Source: Muriicola sp041358175 (GTDB lineage: Bacteria > Bacteroidota > Bacteroidia > Flavobacteriales > Flavobacteriaceae). From it: DNA of 64,000 nt. Below are positions 1-8,900 of this stretch, in pieces (position 1 is the stretch's first letter; each line of letters starts with the position of its first letter). Below the pieces are notes generated by a model. That model was given only the letters and a program-made list of their open reading frames with translations. It did not search any database and was not told the origin of the DNA. Where the stretch lies: the NCBI RefSeq assembly GCF_041358175.1, contig NZ_JBGKBE010000001.1, positions 124,001 through 188,000 on the forward strand. The letters are read 5' to 3'. A program made the translations under genes and the position numbers.

Positions 1-1
1 T

Positions 2-772
2 TTTGCCAGGCCTGAGATAGTTTTTACCAGTAGTGGTACTACATCTTCACTCCCCAGCACACATCTAATCACCGATCTGAACCTTTACAAACAGAGTTTT
101 CGCAAAGGATTTGAACTTTTTTACGGAGATCCGAAAGATTATTGTATTCTGGCCTTACTCCCTTCCTATCTGGAACGATCTGGCTCTTCCCTTGTTTATA
201 TGGTGCAGGATCTGATCAAGCTAGGTAGCCATCCCCAAAGTGGATTCTACCTTAAAAATCTGCCCACTCTGGCAAACCATCTCAGAAAACTGGACGATGA
301 AAGCACTAAAACCCTCTTAATAGGAGTGTCATTTGCACTTTTGGATCTGGCCGAACAACATCCAATGGAACTGAAGAATACCATAATTATGGAAACCGGA
401 GGAATGAAAGGGCAGCGGAAAGAACTGATTCGGGAAGATCTTCACAGACATATCAGGCAGGCGTTCGGGCTAAAGTCAGTTCATTCCGAATACGGGATGA
501 CAGAGCTTCTTTCCCAGGCGTATTCAAAAGGCGAAGGGGTGTTTTATTCCCCTCCCTGGATGGAAGTTTTTATCCGTGACACCGAAGATCCGTTAAGTCT
601 TATGGAAGCAGGGAGAACCGGTGGAGTCAATATAATTGATCTTGCCAATCTGTATTCATGTTCTTTTATCGCTACCCAGGATCTGGGACGACTATGTCCC
701 GGGGGAGGTTTTGAAATTCTTGGTCGATTTGATAACGCCGACATCCGGGGATGCAACCTGATGGTCTTGTAA
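2..772 (+). CDS. LuxE/PaaK-like acyl transferase, 5' partial
   Basis: The reading frame is open from base 2, so the gene begins upstream of the window; 256 residues are visible and the ATG at 200 is internal. Two adenylate-forming signatures are seen: a Ser/Thr/Gly loop FTSSGTT (visible residues 8-14) and an EYGMTE motif (163-168). These and the overall sequence fit the LuxE acyl-protein synthetase family, which activates or transfers acyl groups in the cytoplasm. In Bacteroidota such proteins are usually annotated only as acyl transferase, and the substrate cannot be read from the sequence. It converges with tyrS, leaving only 16 bp between the two stops. Confidence 0.8.
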   Translation, partial: FARPEIVFTSSGTTSSLPSTHLITDLNLYKQSFRKGFELFYGDPKDYCILALLPSYLERSGSSLVYMVQDLIKLGSHPQSGFYLKNLPTLANHLRKLDDESTKTLLIGVSFALLDLAEQHPMELKNTIIMETGGMKGQRKELIREDLHRHIRQAFGLKSVHSEYGMTELLSQAYSKGEGVFYSPPWMEVFIRDTEDPLSLMEAGRTGGVNIIDLANLYSCSFIATQDLGRLCPGGGFEILGRFDNADIRGCNLMVL

Positions 773-788
773 GCTCAATTTCTGAATT

Positions 789-2090
789 TTAGCTATCTGA
801 AACGGCTAAAATAAAATAGCTTTTCTTACCGCGCTGTAAGAGAACATACTTATCATTGATAAGGTCTGATTCTTTGATCACATACCCCTCGGTAACCTTC
901 TCCTTATTCACAGAAATGGAATTTTGCTTCAGTTCCCTTCTCGCTTCTCCATTGGAATTTAGAAATCCTGTATTTGCAGCCAGGGCAGCTATTATGTCGA
1001 GTCCGTTGGTGATATCCCCCCTGGATACCTCTGCCTGAGGAACTCCTTCAAAGACCTCCAGGAAGGTGTATGCATCAAGTGATTTGAGATCAGAGGAAGT
1101 AGATTTACCAAAGAGGATAGTACTGGCCCTGATCGCATTCTCAAGATCGCTTTTGGAATGAACCATGGTGGTCACCTCTTCCGCCAATTTTTTTTGTAGT
1201 GTTCTCAAATGCGGTGCCTGCTGGTGCTCATTAACCAGGCTTTCAATTTCTGCCCGCGACAGGAAGGTAAATATCTTGATGTACTTTTCGGCATCTTCAT
1301 CCGAGGTATTGATCCAATATTGATAAAATTTATAAGGAGAGGTCCTATGGGCGTCAAGCCAGACATTTCCATCTTCTGATTTACCAAATTTAGTTCCATC
1401 TGCTTTTGTGATAAGGGGGCAGGTTAATGCATATCCTTTCCCACCTCCTATACGCCTGATCAATTCAGTTCCCGTGGTAATATTCCCCCACTGATCACTT
1501 CCTCCCATCTGGAGGGTACAGTTGTAATTCTGATACAAATACAGAAAATCGTATCCCTGTACTAACTGATAGGTGAACTCCGTAAATGACATACCCTCTT
1601 TAGCCTCTGCATCCAGTCTTTTTCTAACAGAGTCCTTCGCCATCATATAATTCACGGTAATGTGCTTTCCCACATCCCTTATGAAGTCGAGAAAACTGAA
1701 ATCCTTCATCCAGTCGTAATTATTGACAAGGACTGCACCGTTTTCAACATCTGTATCAAAATCGAGAAAGCGGGATAGTTGCTCCCTTATTGCTTCCTGA
1801 TTTAGTCTCAGCGTTGTTTCATCCAGCAAATTACGTTCACTGGATTTACCCGAAGGATCCCCTATCATTCCGGTCGCACCTCCGATAAGGGCATAGGGCT
1901 TATGCCCGGCAAGCTGAAAATGCCTCAGCATCATCACCCCTACCAAATGACCAATATGAAGTGAATCTGCGGTAGGATCAATCCCCACGTAAGCCGATTG
2001 CATTCCCGACATCAGGTGCTCTTCTGTTCCGGGCATCACATCGTGGAGCATGCCCCGCCATTTCAATTCCTCTACAAAATTTGAATCCAT
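789..2090 (-). CDS. tyrS: Tyrosyl-tRNA synthetase
   Basis: Charges tRNA-Tyr with tyrosine in the cytoplasm. It is a 433-residue class I synthetase, the normal length for bacterial TyrRS. The HIGH motif is at residues 45-48, the family motif GGSDQWGN at 196-203, and the KMSKS counterpart KFGKS at 234-238. The C-terminal part (about 370-433) carries the S4-type RNA-binding domain, including SVNKEKVTEGYVI. The ATG at 2090 is the only good start and has a well-formed Bacteroidota promoter upstream. The gene stands alone, divergent from the SDR gene. Confidence 0.97.
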   Translation of the reverse strand: MDSNFVEELKWRGMLHDVMPGTEEHLMSGMQSAYVGIDPTADSLHIGHLVGVMMLRHFQLAGHKPYALIGGATGMIGDPSGKSSERNLLDETTLRLNQEAIREQLSRFLDFDTDVENGAVLVNNYDWMKDFSFLDFIRDVGKHITVNYMMAKDSVRKRLDAEAKEGMSFTEFTYQLVQGYDFLYLYQNYNCTLQMGGSDQWGNITTGTELIRRIGGGKGYALTCPLITKADGTKFGKSEDGNVWLDAHRTSPYKFYQYWINTSDEDAEKYIKIFTFLSRAEIESLVNEHQQAPHLRTLQKKLAEEVTTMVHSKSDLENAIRASTILFGKSTSSDLKSLDAYTFLEVFEGVPQAEVSRGDITNGLDIIAALAANTGFLNSNGEARRELKQNSISVNKEKVTEGYVIKESDLINDKYVLLQRGKKSYFILAVSDS

Positions 2091-2115
2091 CAGGTTACCT
2101 TTTCTAAGAATGATG

Positions 2116-2145
2116 CAAAGATAAAAGAAATACTATGGAGCCAAA
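2116..2145 (-). promoter_or_regulatory. Bacteroidota-type promoter of tyrS
   Basis: On the minus strand TTTG (2145-2142) and TATCTTTG (2123-2116) are separated by 18 bp, matching the -33/-7 consensus of the Bacteroidota primary sigma factor. It lies 25 bp upstream of the tyrS ATG. Confidence 0.7.
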
Positions 2146-2192
2146 CCTCCATAATTGTAAATATATCCGTGAGTTTTAAGTATTTTAGACCC

Positions 2193-3212
2193 ATGATCTT
2201 AGTGACCGGAGGAACTGGTTTAGTAGGTGCACATTTACTGTATAAACTACTTAGTAATAACAAGGAGGTAAAAGCTATTTACCGGACTGAAGAATCTCTT
2301 CAAGAGGTTGTTTCAATCTTTGAGCATTATACCAAAGAGGCCAGCTCTTTGTTTAAAAAAATAATCTGGGTCAGGGGTGACATAACCGATGTGCCTTCCC
2401 TGGAAAGTGCTTTTAAAGGGGTAACACAAGTCTATCATGCTGCGGCCATGATCTCTTTCAACCCGGCTGCCTGGGAATCCCTAAAAAAAACAAATGTTGA
2501 GGGTACGGCCAATGTGGTTAACCTATGTTTGGCACATCAGGTTAAAAAATTGTGCTATGTGAGTTCAATTGCAGCGATAGGAAAGGGAGAAGAGAAAGGG
2601 ATAGTGACAGAAGAAAATGACTGGGTAGAATCTGAAACCAGTGTTTACGCCTTGTCAAAACATCTTGCTGAAATGGAAGTTTGGAGGGGATCTCAGGAAG
2701 GCCTTCGCGTAGTAATAGTGAATCCGGGTGTTGTTCTGGGTCCGGGTAACTGGAATCAAAGCAGTTTGAAATTCTTTAATAAAGCAGCGAATGGCATGCG
2801 GAGATATTTCCCGGGTGGAACCGGATTTGTCGCTGTAATCGATGTGGCGTCGGCCATGTTTAAACTTATGGAGTCGGAAGTTTACAACGAGCGGTTTATT
2901 TTAGTAGCCGGCAATATGAGTTTTAGAGAACTGCTAACTGAGATTAGCAATTCATTTGGAGTGGTACCCCCGGCAAAACAAATACCCTTTTGGATGATGG
3001 AGGCAGGCTGGAGGCTCGACTGGTTTAGCCATTACTTTCTCAATACAAAGAGAAGACTTACGCGGGATACCGTGAATTCCCTCAAAAAACAGCAGCATTA
3101 TTCTTCAGAAAAAATTAAAAAGATCATTGATTTTGAATTCTCAGGTCTACATAAGAGCATCAAAACAACCTGTGAATATCTACGCGGGAGATACCCTGAA
3201 GCCTTTGAGTAA
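2193..3212 (+). CDS. NAD-dependent epimerase/dehydratase (extended SDR)
   Basis: A 339-residue extended short-chain dehydrogenase. The N-terminus MILVTGGTGLVGAHLL carries the dinucleotide-binding glycine motif (residues 6-12), and the catalytic YxxxK is Y152/K156 (YALSK). The motif VNPGVVLGPGNW is typical of the NAD-dependent epimerase family that acts on nucleotide sugars or similar substrates. The frame can be extended to a GTG at 2169, but the ATG at 2193 puts the beta-strand and glycine loop at the usual distance from the start, so I prefer it. The true substrate is unknown. The next gene converges one base after the stop. Confidence 0.87.
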   Translation: MILVTGGTGLVGAHLLYKLLSNNKEVKAIYRTEESLQEVVSIFEHYTKEASSLFKKIIWVRGDITDVPSLESAFKGVTQVYHAAAMISFNPAAWESLKKTNVEGTANVVNLCLAHQVKKLCYVSSIAAIGKGEEKGIVTEENDWVESETSVYALSKHLAEMEVWRGSQEGLRVVIVNPGVVLGPGNWNQSSLKFFNKAANGMRRYFPGGTGFVAVIDVASAMFKLMESEVYNERFILVAGNMSFRELLTEISNSFGVVPPAKQIPFWMMEAGWRLDWFSHYFLNTKRRLTRDTVNSLKKQQHYSSEKIKKIIDFEFSGLHKSIKTTCEYLRGRYPEAFE

Positions 3213-3213
3213 T

Positions 3214-3618
3214 CTATTCCCTTAAAACGGAGTCCTTTATCTGCCTGCTCCTTTTTACCAGACTGTCATTCCGCTTCTTCCTGTTTTCTTCAATTTGCTC
3301 CTTTTCGTCCTCCAACCGGGCGGCAACTTCTTTGTAAATGGACTCATAAACCAAGGGCTTGGAAGCGTAGTAGATATCGCTTTTTACAAATTGCAGACTA
3401 TCTACACCATATTGATCAAACAGAAAGGTAGTTGGATTATCAAAATGTGTTTCAAGAATAGCCTGATTGGTACCTTTTGCCGAATTGAGGATGGCAAGGT
3501 CGTATAACAATCTGGTCATTTTTTCCTTAGGGATCAGATTATCCGGTTTTTCAACAACCTCCTCTGCACAGGAACAGAGAATGATCAATGACATAAAAGT
3601 GAGAATCCTGATTTTCAT
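3214..3618 (-). CDS. DUF4296 domain lipoprotein
   Basis: A 134-residue protein with a lipoprotein signal: a hydrophobic stretch at 4-15 followed by a lipobox ending at C17 (LCSC, then AEE). The mature part is helical and highly charged, with the KEKMTRLLYDLAILNSAKG segment typical of DUF4296, a Bacteroidota-only family without assigned function. It overlaps the stop of dihydroorotase by four bases and so is the last gene of the DPM1-like / dihydroorotase / DUF4296 operon. The sequence suggests an inner- or outer-membrane-anchored periplasmic protein, nothing more. Confidence 0.85.
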   Translation of the reverse strand: MKIRILTFMSLIILCSCAEEVVEKPDNLIPKEKMTRLLYDLAILNSAKGTNQAILETHFDNPTTFLFDQYGVDSLQFVKSDIYYASKPLVYESIYKEVAARLEDEKEQIEENRKKRNDSLVKRSRQIKDSVLRE

Positions 3619-4952
3619 GATCGGTTAAAAGTTAATCGTTTTGCCCGTCTTTCTTTTGAAAAAGCACCATGTTCATATGCCAGGTGTCCGTTGACAAAGG
3701 TATGTGTAATCTTTGATTTAAAGGATGTACCTTCAAACGGTGACCATCCACATTTGTAATAAAGATTCTCCCTATTTACCTGCCAAGGATCATTGGGATT
3801 CACCATTACCAAATCTGCAAAGTACCCTTCGCGCAAGTAGCCCCTATCTTTGATATCGAACAGGATCGCCGGATTATGACACATTTTGGCAACCATGGTT
3901 TCCCTACTAATTTTACCTTGCAGCATTTTCTCCATCATTGCAGGTAAAGCGTGCTGTACCAGTGGTCCACCTGAAGGGGCTTTCATATAAGCCTGATCTT
4001 TCTCGTCAAGGGTGTGAGGCGCATGATCTGTGGCCACCACATCAATCCTGTTATCAAGCAAAGCTTTCCACAATCCTTCTCTGTCGCTCGATTTCTTTAT
4101 TGCAGGATTCCATTTAATATGGGTGCCATATTTTTCGTAATCTTCATCTGAAAACCAAAGGTGATGCAAACATACTTCTGCTGTAATCCTCTTCTCACTT
4201 AACGGTATATCATTTGAAAACAACTCTAATTCTTTAGCCGTAGACAAGTGGAATACATGAAGGCGGGCACCCGTCCGTTTTGCAAGTGCAACAGCTTTGG
4301 AGGAGGAGAGATAGCAGGCATCTTCACTTCTGATCTTCGGATGATACTTCACAGGAATATCATCACCAAATTCATTTTGATACTTGGCCAGATTCTGCCT
4401 TATCGTTGTTTCATCTTCACAATGAGCTGAAATGACCATTTCTGTGTTTCTGAATATCTGCTCTAAAACAAGTTCATCATCTACCAGCATATTCCCTGTG
4501 GAGGAACCCAAAAAAAGCTTAACTCCCGAACAAGCATTCTTATCCAGGCGCTTTAATTCCTCGAGATTGTCATTCGTCCCTCCAAAGAGAAAAGAATAGT
4601 TTGCATAGGAAGATTGTGCTCCCATCTGAAACTTTTCTTCCAGTTTCTCAAGTGTTGTCGTTTGAGGGTTGGTATTAGGCTGTTCCATAAAAGTGGTAAT
4701 TCCACCGGCAATTGCAGCCCGACTTTCAGTGGAAATAGAGCCTTTGTGTGTTAGGCCAGGTTCTCTGAAATGTACCTGGTCGTCAATGATACCAGGGAAT
4801 AGATAGCTGCCTTCTGCATCGATTGTGATTGCGGACTCAGATGTTATAGATGGGGCTATCTTGGCTATTCTTTCACCATCAATCAGCAAATCTGCTTCAT
4901 GTGTAATCCCCTCATTGACTAACAAAGCGTTTTTGATTAATGTCTTTCCCAT
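3615..4952 (-). CDS. pyrC: Dihydroorotase
   Basis: Cyclises carbamoyl-aspartate to dihydroorotate in pyrimidine synthesis; member of the amidohydrolase superfamily, 445 residues. Visible metal and active-site residues are H61 (DDQVHFREPG), the lysine that is carbamylated in the family (K145, KLFLGSSTG), H177 (AHCED), H232/H235 (LHVFHLS) and D309 (ATDHAPH). The first His of the usual HxH metal motif is replaced by Gln59. The frame extends four codons further to 4964, but MGKTLIKNALLV is the natural start; it lies two bases inside the boundary of the upstream glycosyltransferase gene, so the two are translationally close. Confidence 0.9.
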   Translation of the reverse strand: MGKTLIKNALLVNEGITHEADLLIDGERIAKIAPSITSESAITIDAEGSYLFPGIIDDQVHFREPGLTHKGSISTESRAAIAGGITTFMEQPNTNPQTTTLEKLEEKFQMGAQSSYANYSFLFGGTNDNLEELKRLDKNACSGVKLFLGSSTGNMLVDDELVLEQIFRNTEMVISAHCEDETTIRQNLAKYQNEFGDDIPVKYHPKIRSEDACYLSSSKAVALAKRTGARLHVFHLSTAKELELFSNDIPLSEKRITAEVCLHHLWFSDEDYEKYGTHIKWNPAIKKSSDREGLWKALLDNRIDVVATDHAPHTLDEKDQAYMKAPSGGPLVQHALPAMMEKMLQGKISRETMVAKMCHNPAILFDIKDRGYLREGYFADLVMVNPNDPWQVNRENLYYKCGWSPFEGTSFKSKITHTFVNGHLAYEHGAFSKERRAKRLTFNRS

Positions 4953-4953
4953 T

Positions 4954-5685
4954 TTAAAAACCATTTCTATTAAAAAGGCTGCGCAACCTCATACTAATGA
5001 CCCCAAAAACTGCTTCCCAGATAATAGAGGAGCTCATTTTTGATTTCCCTTTTTCCCTGTCAGTAAAGATAATGGAGACCTCTTCAATTTTGAATTTTTT
5101 CAGATATGCTCTGTATTTCATCTCAATTTGGAAAGCATAACCAATAAATTTAACTGAATCCAGGTCCAGGGCTTCCAGTACTGTACGTCTATAACATACA
5201 AAACCAGCTGTTGGATCATGAACACGCATCCCTGTAATGAACTTTACATAAAACGAAGCTCCATATGAGAGTAGTATTCTGAAAAGAGGCCAGTTTACAA
5301 CATTTACTCCCTTTTTATACCGCGATCCTACGACAACATCTGCCCCGTTCACACATGCCCTGTACAATCTCGGAAGGTCTGTGGGTCTGTGGGAGAAGTC
5401 GGCATCCATCTCAAAAATAAAAAGGTAATCTCTTTCCAGGGCCCATTTAAATCCATGAATATAAGCAGTCCCAAGGCCAGATTTCTCAATACGTTCTTCC
5501 AGAAACAGCTTCCCTTCGTATTTTTTTTGCAATACCCTTACCGCATTACCCGTACCATCGGGAGAGTTATCGTCTACCACCAAAACATGGAAATCCTTCT
5601 GAAGTTCGAATACGGCCTCAATTATGGCCTCTATATTCTCGATCTCATTATAGGAAGGAATTATTACTAAACTATCTGTCATCAA
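4954..5685 (-). CDS. DPM1-like polyprenol monophosphomannose synthase (GT2)
   Basis: A 243-residue GT-A glycosyltransferase of family 2. The nucleotide-binding segment VLVVDDNSPDGTG (34-46) and the metal-binding DAD (94-96, EMDADFSHRP) closely match dolichyl/polyprenyl-phosphate mannose synthases, which transfer a sugar from a nucleotide sugar to a lipid phosphate on the cytoplasmic face of the membrane. There is no C-terminal membrane domain, as in the short DPM1 type. It is the first gene of a minus-strand operon with dihydroorotase and DUF4296, and is divergent from an ArnT-like glycosyltransferase that could use such lipid-linked sugars (inference). Confidence 0.9.
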   Translation of the reverse strand: MMTDSLVIIPSYNEIENIEAIIEAVFELQKDFHVLVVDDNSPDGTGNAVRVLQKKYEGKLFLEERIEKSGLGTAYIHGFKWALERDYLFIFEMDADFSHRPTDLPRLYRACVNGADVVVGSRYKKGVNVVNWPLFRILLSYGASFYVKFITGMRVHDPTAGFVCYRRTVLEALDLDSVKFIGYAFQIEMKYRAYLKKFKIEEVSIIFTDREKGKSKMSSSIIWEAVFGVISMRLRSLFNRNGF

Positions 5686-5787
5686 ATAAGGGAGATTAGG
5701 GCAAAAATAAGGCTTTCAAATGACTGTATAAGAATCGGGTTTAATTTTTCTTATCCGGTTTAGCCAAGAGATAGATGCGATTATTTG

Positions 5788-5795
5788 TAATTTTG
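5788..5795 (+). promoter_or_regulatory. -7 promoter element, ArnT-like operon
   Basis: TAATTTTG matches the Bacteroidota -7 consensus TAnnTTTG, 18 bp before the ATG at 5814. No convincing TTG is found at the -33 position, so support is partial. Confidence 0.4.
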
Positions 5796-5813
5796 AACTG
5801 TAGCTGACTTAGA

Positions 5814-7478
5814 ATGAAACAAAAGTTTCCTGTACTCTTTCTGTATATTCTCCTCTCCGTATTCATCCTGAACCTCCTTCAGGCTAATTTCACGCAATTA
5901 CTTTTCGACGAAGCTTACTACTGGTATTACGCCAAGGATCTCGATTGGGGATATTTTGATCATCCGCCTATGGTGGCCTTTCTAATTGCTCTTGGAAGTG
6001 TGTTATTTGAAAATGAACTGGGTATACGCCTGCTGAGTTGTTTCCTGGGTACAGGAACAATAGGCATTCTCTGGCTTTTAGTGGATCATCCCAAAAAAAG
6101 GGATTTTATCCCCCACTTTTTTGTTCTGGTACTTTCCATGACTTTGGTTCATGCGTATGGCTTTTTAATGCTGCCGGATACGCCCCTTCTCTTTTTTACG
6201 GCTCTGTTCTTTCTGGCCTACAGGTATTTCCTAAAGAAGCCAGGATTCCTGGCTGCCCTCTTTCTTGGCCTGGTCATGGCGGCACTGATGTATAGCAAGT
6301 ATCATGCCTTCCTGGTCATATTTTTTGTCCTGCTCTCAAATTTACGTTTACTGCAAAATCCATATGCCTGGCTTGCCGTTGTTGTATCACTGCTCAGTTA
6401 TTCACCCCATTTTTTGTGGCTGTATGAACACGATTTTGTTTCCGTCAAATATCACCTTTTTGAAAGGCCAAACAGGCCGTATGAGTTTTTCGATTTTACC
6501 CTGGGCTTTATTGTAAATTTGATTGCCATTTTCGGCCTTACATTCTACTGGATCTACCAGGCTCTCTTTAAATACAAAGAGAAAGGACTCTTTCTTCGTG
6601 CCTTGAGATTTGTCACTTTCGGAGTATTGCTGTTTTTTCTTCTTTCCAGTCTGCAACGGCGGGTCCAGACACAATGGATCATCGTAATATGTATCCCGGC
6701 AGCTATTTTGGTTTACAACTATATGCTGACAGATAAACTGACCCGAAAATGGATTTTCAGAATGGGTCTGGTCAATATTTTAATTTTGCTTTTCCTGAGG
6801 ATAGGGCTGGTGTTCGAACCTCTTTTCCCCGTGGTTTATGAAACACACGGAAATAAAACTTGGGTAAAGAAAATCACTTGGCAAATAGGTGATATACCCG
6901 TGGTTTTTGAAAACTCGTACAGAATGGCTCCCATGTTTTCTTTCTATTCGGGAAATCCCTCCTATTCACTCAATAATGCCTGGTATCGGGAGAATCAATA
7001 TTCTATTGATACAACCGAAGAATCCGTTCGTGGGAAGAAAGTACTTTATGTTTCAAAGTATTTGACAGATGGAGATATTTCTTTTACCATGCCAGATAAC
7101 ACCTTGTTTTATGGAGTGTATAAGAACCCCTTCCTGTCTTATAGAAAACTGAGAACTGAAATAATTGATTTGTCGGGTACAGAGATGGAAAGTCGGTTTG
7201 TCTTTGAACTGTATAATCCCTATGCTTTTGAAATTCCACTCGGTGAACTCGAGTTTGGATTGGCTTTGCTGGATTCGTACAAACAACTTATTGATATTAT
7301 CCCATTGGAGGCTCGGCAAAGAGAGGAAGAAAACGAACATATAGCGGCTGGGGCTCGCTTGAGATTTCAATCCGAATTTCCTGAAGTCCCACTTGAAAAG
7401 GTAGCCTATGTAAAAGTGGTCATCTCTGAGAATGAATTGAGGTGGGGGCTAAATGGAACTAAAACTGCAATCGATTAA
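5814..7478 (+). CDS. ArnT-like (GT39/GT83) membrane glycosyltransferase
   Basis: A 554-residue protein with many hydrophobic segments over the first 340 residues and a soluble C-terminal part. The first periplasmic loop has the acidic pair D32-E33 (FDEAYYWYYAK) and DHPP (49-52), the hallmark of ArnT/PMT-type transferases that take a sugar from a polyprenyl phosphate donor to lipid or protein on the periplasmic side. The acceptor is not known. The stop overlaps the start of the DUF4271 gene (TAATG), so both are likely co-transcribed with hemD. The neighbouring DPM1-like gene could supply the donor (inference). Confidence 0.85.
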   Translation: MKQKFPVLFLYILLSVFILNLLQANFTQLLFDEAYYWYYAKDLDWGYFDHPPMVAFLIALGSVLFENELGIRLLSCFLGTGTIGILWLLVDHPKKRDFIPHFFVLVLSMTLVHAYGFLMLPDTPLLFFTALFFLAYRYFLKKPGFLAALFLGLVMAALMYSKYHAFLVIFFVLLSNLRLLQNPYAWLAVVVSLLSYSPHFLWLYEHDFVSVKYHLFERPNRPYEFFDFTLGFIVNLIAIFGLTFYWIYQALFKYKEKGLFLRALRFVTFGVLLFFLLSSLQRRVQTQWIIVICIPAAILVYNYMLTDKLTRKWIFRMGLVNILILLFLRIGLVFEPLFPVVYETHGNKTWVKKITWQIGDIPVVFENSYRMAPMFSFYSGNPSYSLNNAWYRENQYSIDTTEESVRGKKVLYVSKYLTDGDISFTMPDNTLFYGVYKNPFLSYRKLRTEIIDLSGTEMESRFVFELYNPYAFEIPLGELEFGLALLDSYKQLIDIIPLEARQREEENEHIAAGARLRFQSEFPEVPLEKVAYVKVVISENELRWGLNGTKTAID

Positions 7479-8134
7479 TGGAACCAATTCTCAGGGAAAT
7501 AACCAGTTCAGATTGGGTTACAATTATTATTTTTTCGAGCGGACTTTTTCTTGTACTTGCGAAAAGTTTGTTCTACAGCCGATTCCTGAATTTTATAATT
7601 CTGCCATTTAACAATAAGTACGTTTTTCTTTACAACAAAAAGGATAAGCTGATGAATTGGTTCCACATTTTTTTTACAGTTTTTCTTTTGCTGAATTTAT
7701 CTCTCTTTTTATATATCGGCATCAATCTTTACCGTCCGGAGGAAGTAATTTCCTCCCCTATGCTATTTGCTCTGATCGCCGGACTCCTGTTTTTATTTCT
7801 CTTTGCAAAAATCATCACTCAGCTTGGCAGCAGTGCCATCTTTAATTCACAACCGATTATTTCCGATATTATTTTTAAAAAAATATCCTACCTAAATTAC
7901 AGTGGCATGGTGTTGTTCCTTGTAAACCTTTTACTCTGCTATGTTTTTACAGGCTCTAAAACGGTTTATTTTATTGGGGTTGTTTTAATTTTATTGATTT
8001 TAATCATAGGATGGGTAACTATAATTAAAACGCATCTTAAGTTCCTTACTTCCTACTTTTTCTATTTTATTTTGTACCTTTGCGCACTCGAAATTGCCCC
8101 TTTGATCATTATTGTGAATGCTCTAAAAGTTTGA
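7478..8134 (+). CDS. DUF4271 membrane protein
   Basis: A 218-residue integral membrane protein with about six hydrophobic segments (near residues 20-35, 60-85, 90-110, 140-160, 165-180 and 190-215). It matches DUF4271, a Bacteroidota family of unknown function that commonly precedes hemD. It overlaps the gene before it by one base and the gene after it by one base (TGATG), which points to coupled translation. Codon use is T-rich, as expected for membrane segments. No catalytic residues can be recognised. Confidence 0.85.
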   Translation: MEPILREITSSDWVTIIIFSSGLFLVLAKSLFYSRFLNFIILPFNNKYVFLYNKKDKLMNWFHIFFTVFLLLNLSLFLYIGINLYRPEEVISSPMLFALIAGLLFLFLFAKIITQLGSSAIFNSQPIISDIIFKKISYLNYSGMVLFLVNLLLCYVFTGSKTVYFIGVVLILLILIIGWVTIIKTHLKFLTSYFFYFILYLCALEIAPLIIIVNALKV

Positions 8135-8886
8135 TGTCTATGAAAATCAAAACGATTTTGGTATCTCAGCCGGAACCTAAGATGGAAAACTCTCCCTACC
8201 TCCGTCTTATTGAGAAAGAACATGTTAGGGTCGACTTCCGGCCATTTATTCATGTCGAAGGAGTTGATGCCAAAGCCGTTAGGCAGCAAAAGATAGATCT
8301 CAAAGAATTTACCGCCATAATTTTGACGAGCAGAAACTCTGTGGATCATTTTTTCAGAATTGCCGAGGAGATGAGGTTCAAAGTACCCGATTCCATGAAG
8401 TATTTTTGCCAGTCAGAAGCAGTGGCCTTTTACCTTCAGAAATACGTGGTTTACAGAAAGCGTAAAATCTACGTAGGGAAACGCAATTTCATCGATCTGC
8501 AACCCTTGTTTAAAAAATACAAGGATGAAAAATTTCTACTTCCCTCTTCGGATGTATTAAAATCGATTGTTCCGGATACTTTGGATGAAATGAAACTAAA
8601 TTGGAAGCGGGGTATTTTTTATAAAACCGTGATTAGTGATCTTTCCGATCTTAGGAATGTATATTACGATGTTCTGGTTTTCTTCAGTCCGTCAGGAATA
8701 GAATCCCTCTTAAAGAATTTTCCCGACTTCGAGCAAAACAATACGAGGATAGCAGTTTTCGGAAATTCTACAATTCAGGCCGCTACAGAGGCTGGATTAC
8801 GCATAGATATTAAGGCCCCGACTCCTGAAACTCCCTCAATGACAATGGCTTTGCAGAAGTATATCACCAGCGTCAATAAAAAGTAA
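8134..8886 (+). CDS. hemD: Uroporphyrinogen-III synthase
   Basis: Closes the linear hydroxymethylbilane into uroporphyrinogen III in haem synthesis. The frame continues upstream to 8080, but that part lies inside DUF4271; the ATG at 8134 overlaps the preceding stop (TGATG), giving MSMKIKTILVSQPEP as N-terminus and 250 residues. The two-lobed HemD pattern is visible: ILTSRNSVDHFF, then DVLVFFSPSGIESLL, and AVFGNSTIQAATEAG close to the end. HemD is poorly conserved, so the call rests on these motifs and length. Other hem genes are not in the window. Confidence 0.88.
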   Translation: MSMKIKTILVSQPEPKMENSPYLRLIEKEHVRVDFRPFIHVEGVDAKAVRQQKIDLKEFTAIILTSRNSVDHFFRIAEEMRFKVPDSMKYFCQSEAVAFYLQKYVVYRKRKIYVGKRNFIDLQPLFKKYKDEKFLLPSSDVLKSIVPDTLDEMKLNWKRGIFYKTVISDLSDLRNVYYDVLVFFSPSGIESLLKNFPDFEQNNTRIAVFGNSTIQAATEAGLRIDIKAPTPETPSMTMALQKYITSVNKK

Positions 8887-8900
8887 TTTCAGTTTTAGTA

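Noticed and set aside
200..772. ATG at 200 as the start of the first gene
   Set aside because: The frame is open to base 2 and the upstream part holds the conserved FTSSGTT motif, so the gene starts before the window.
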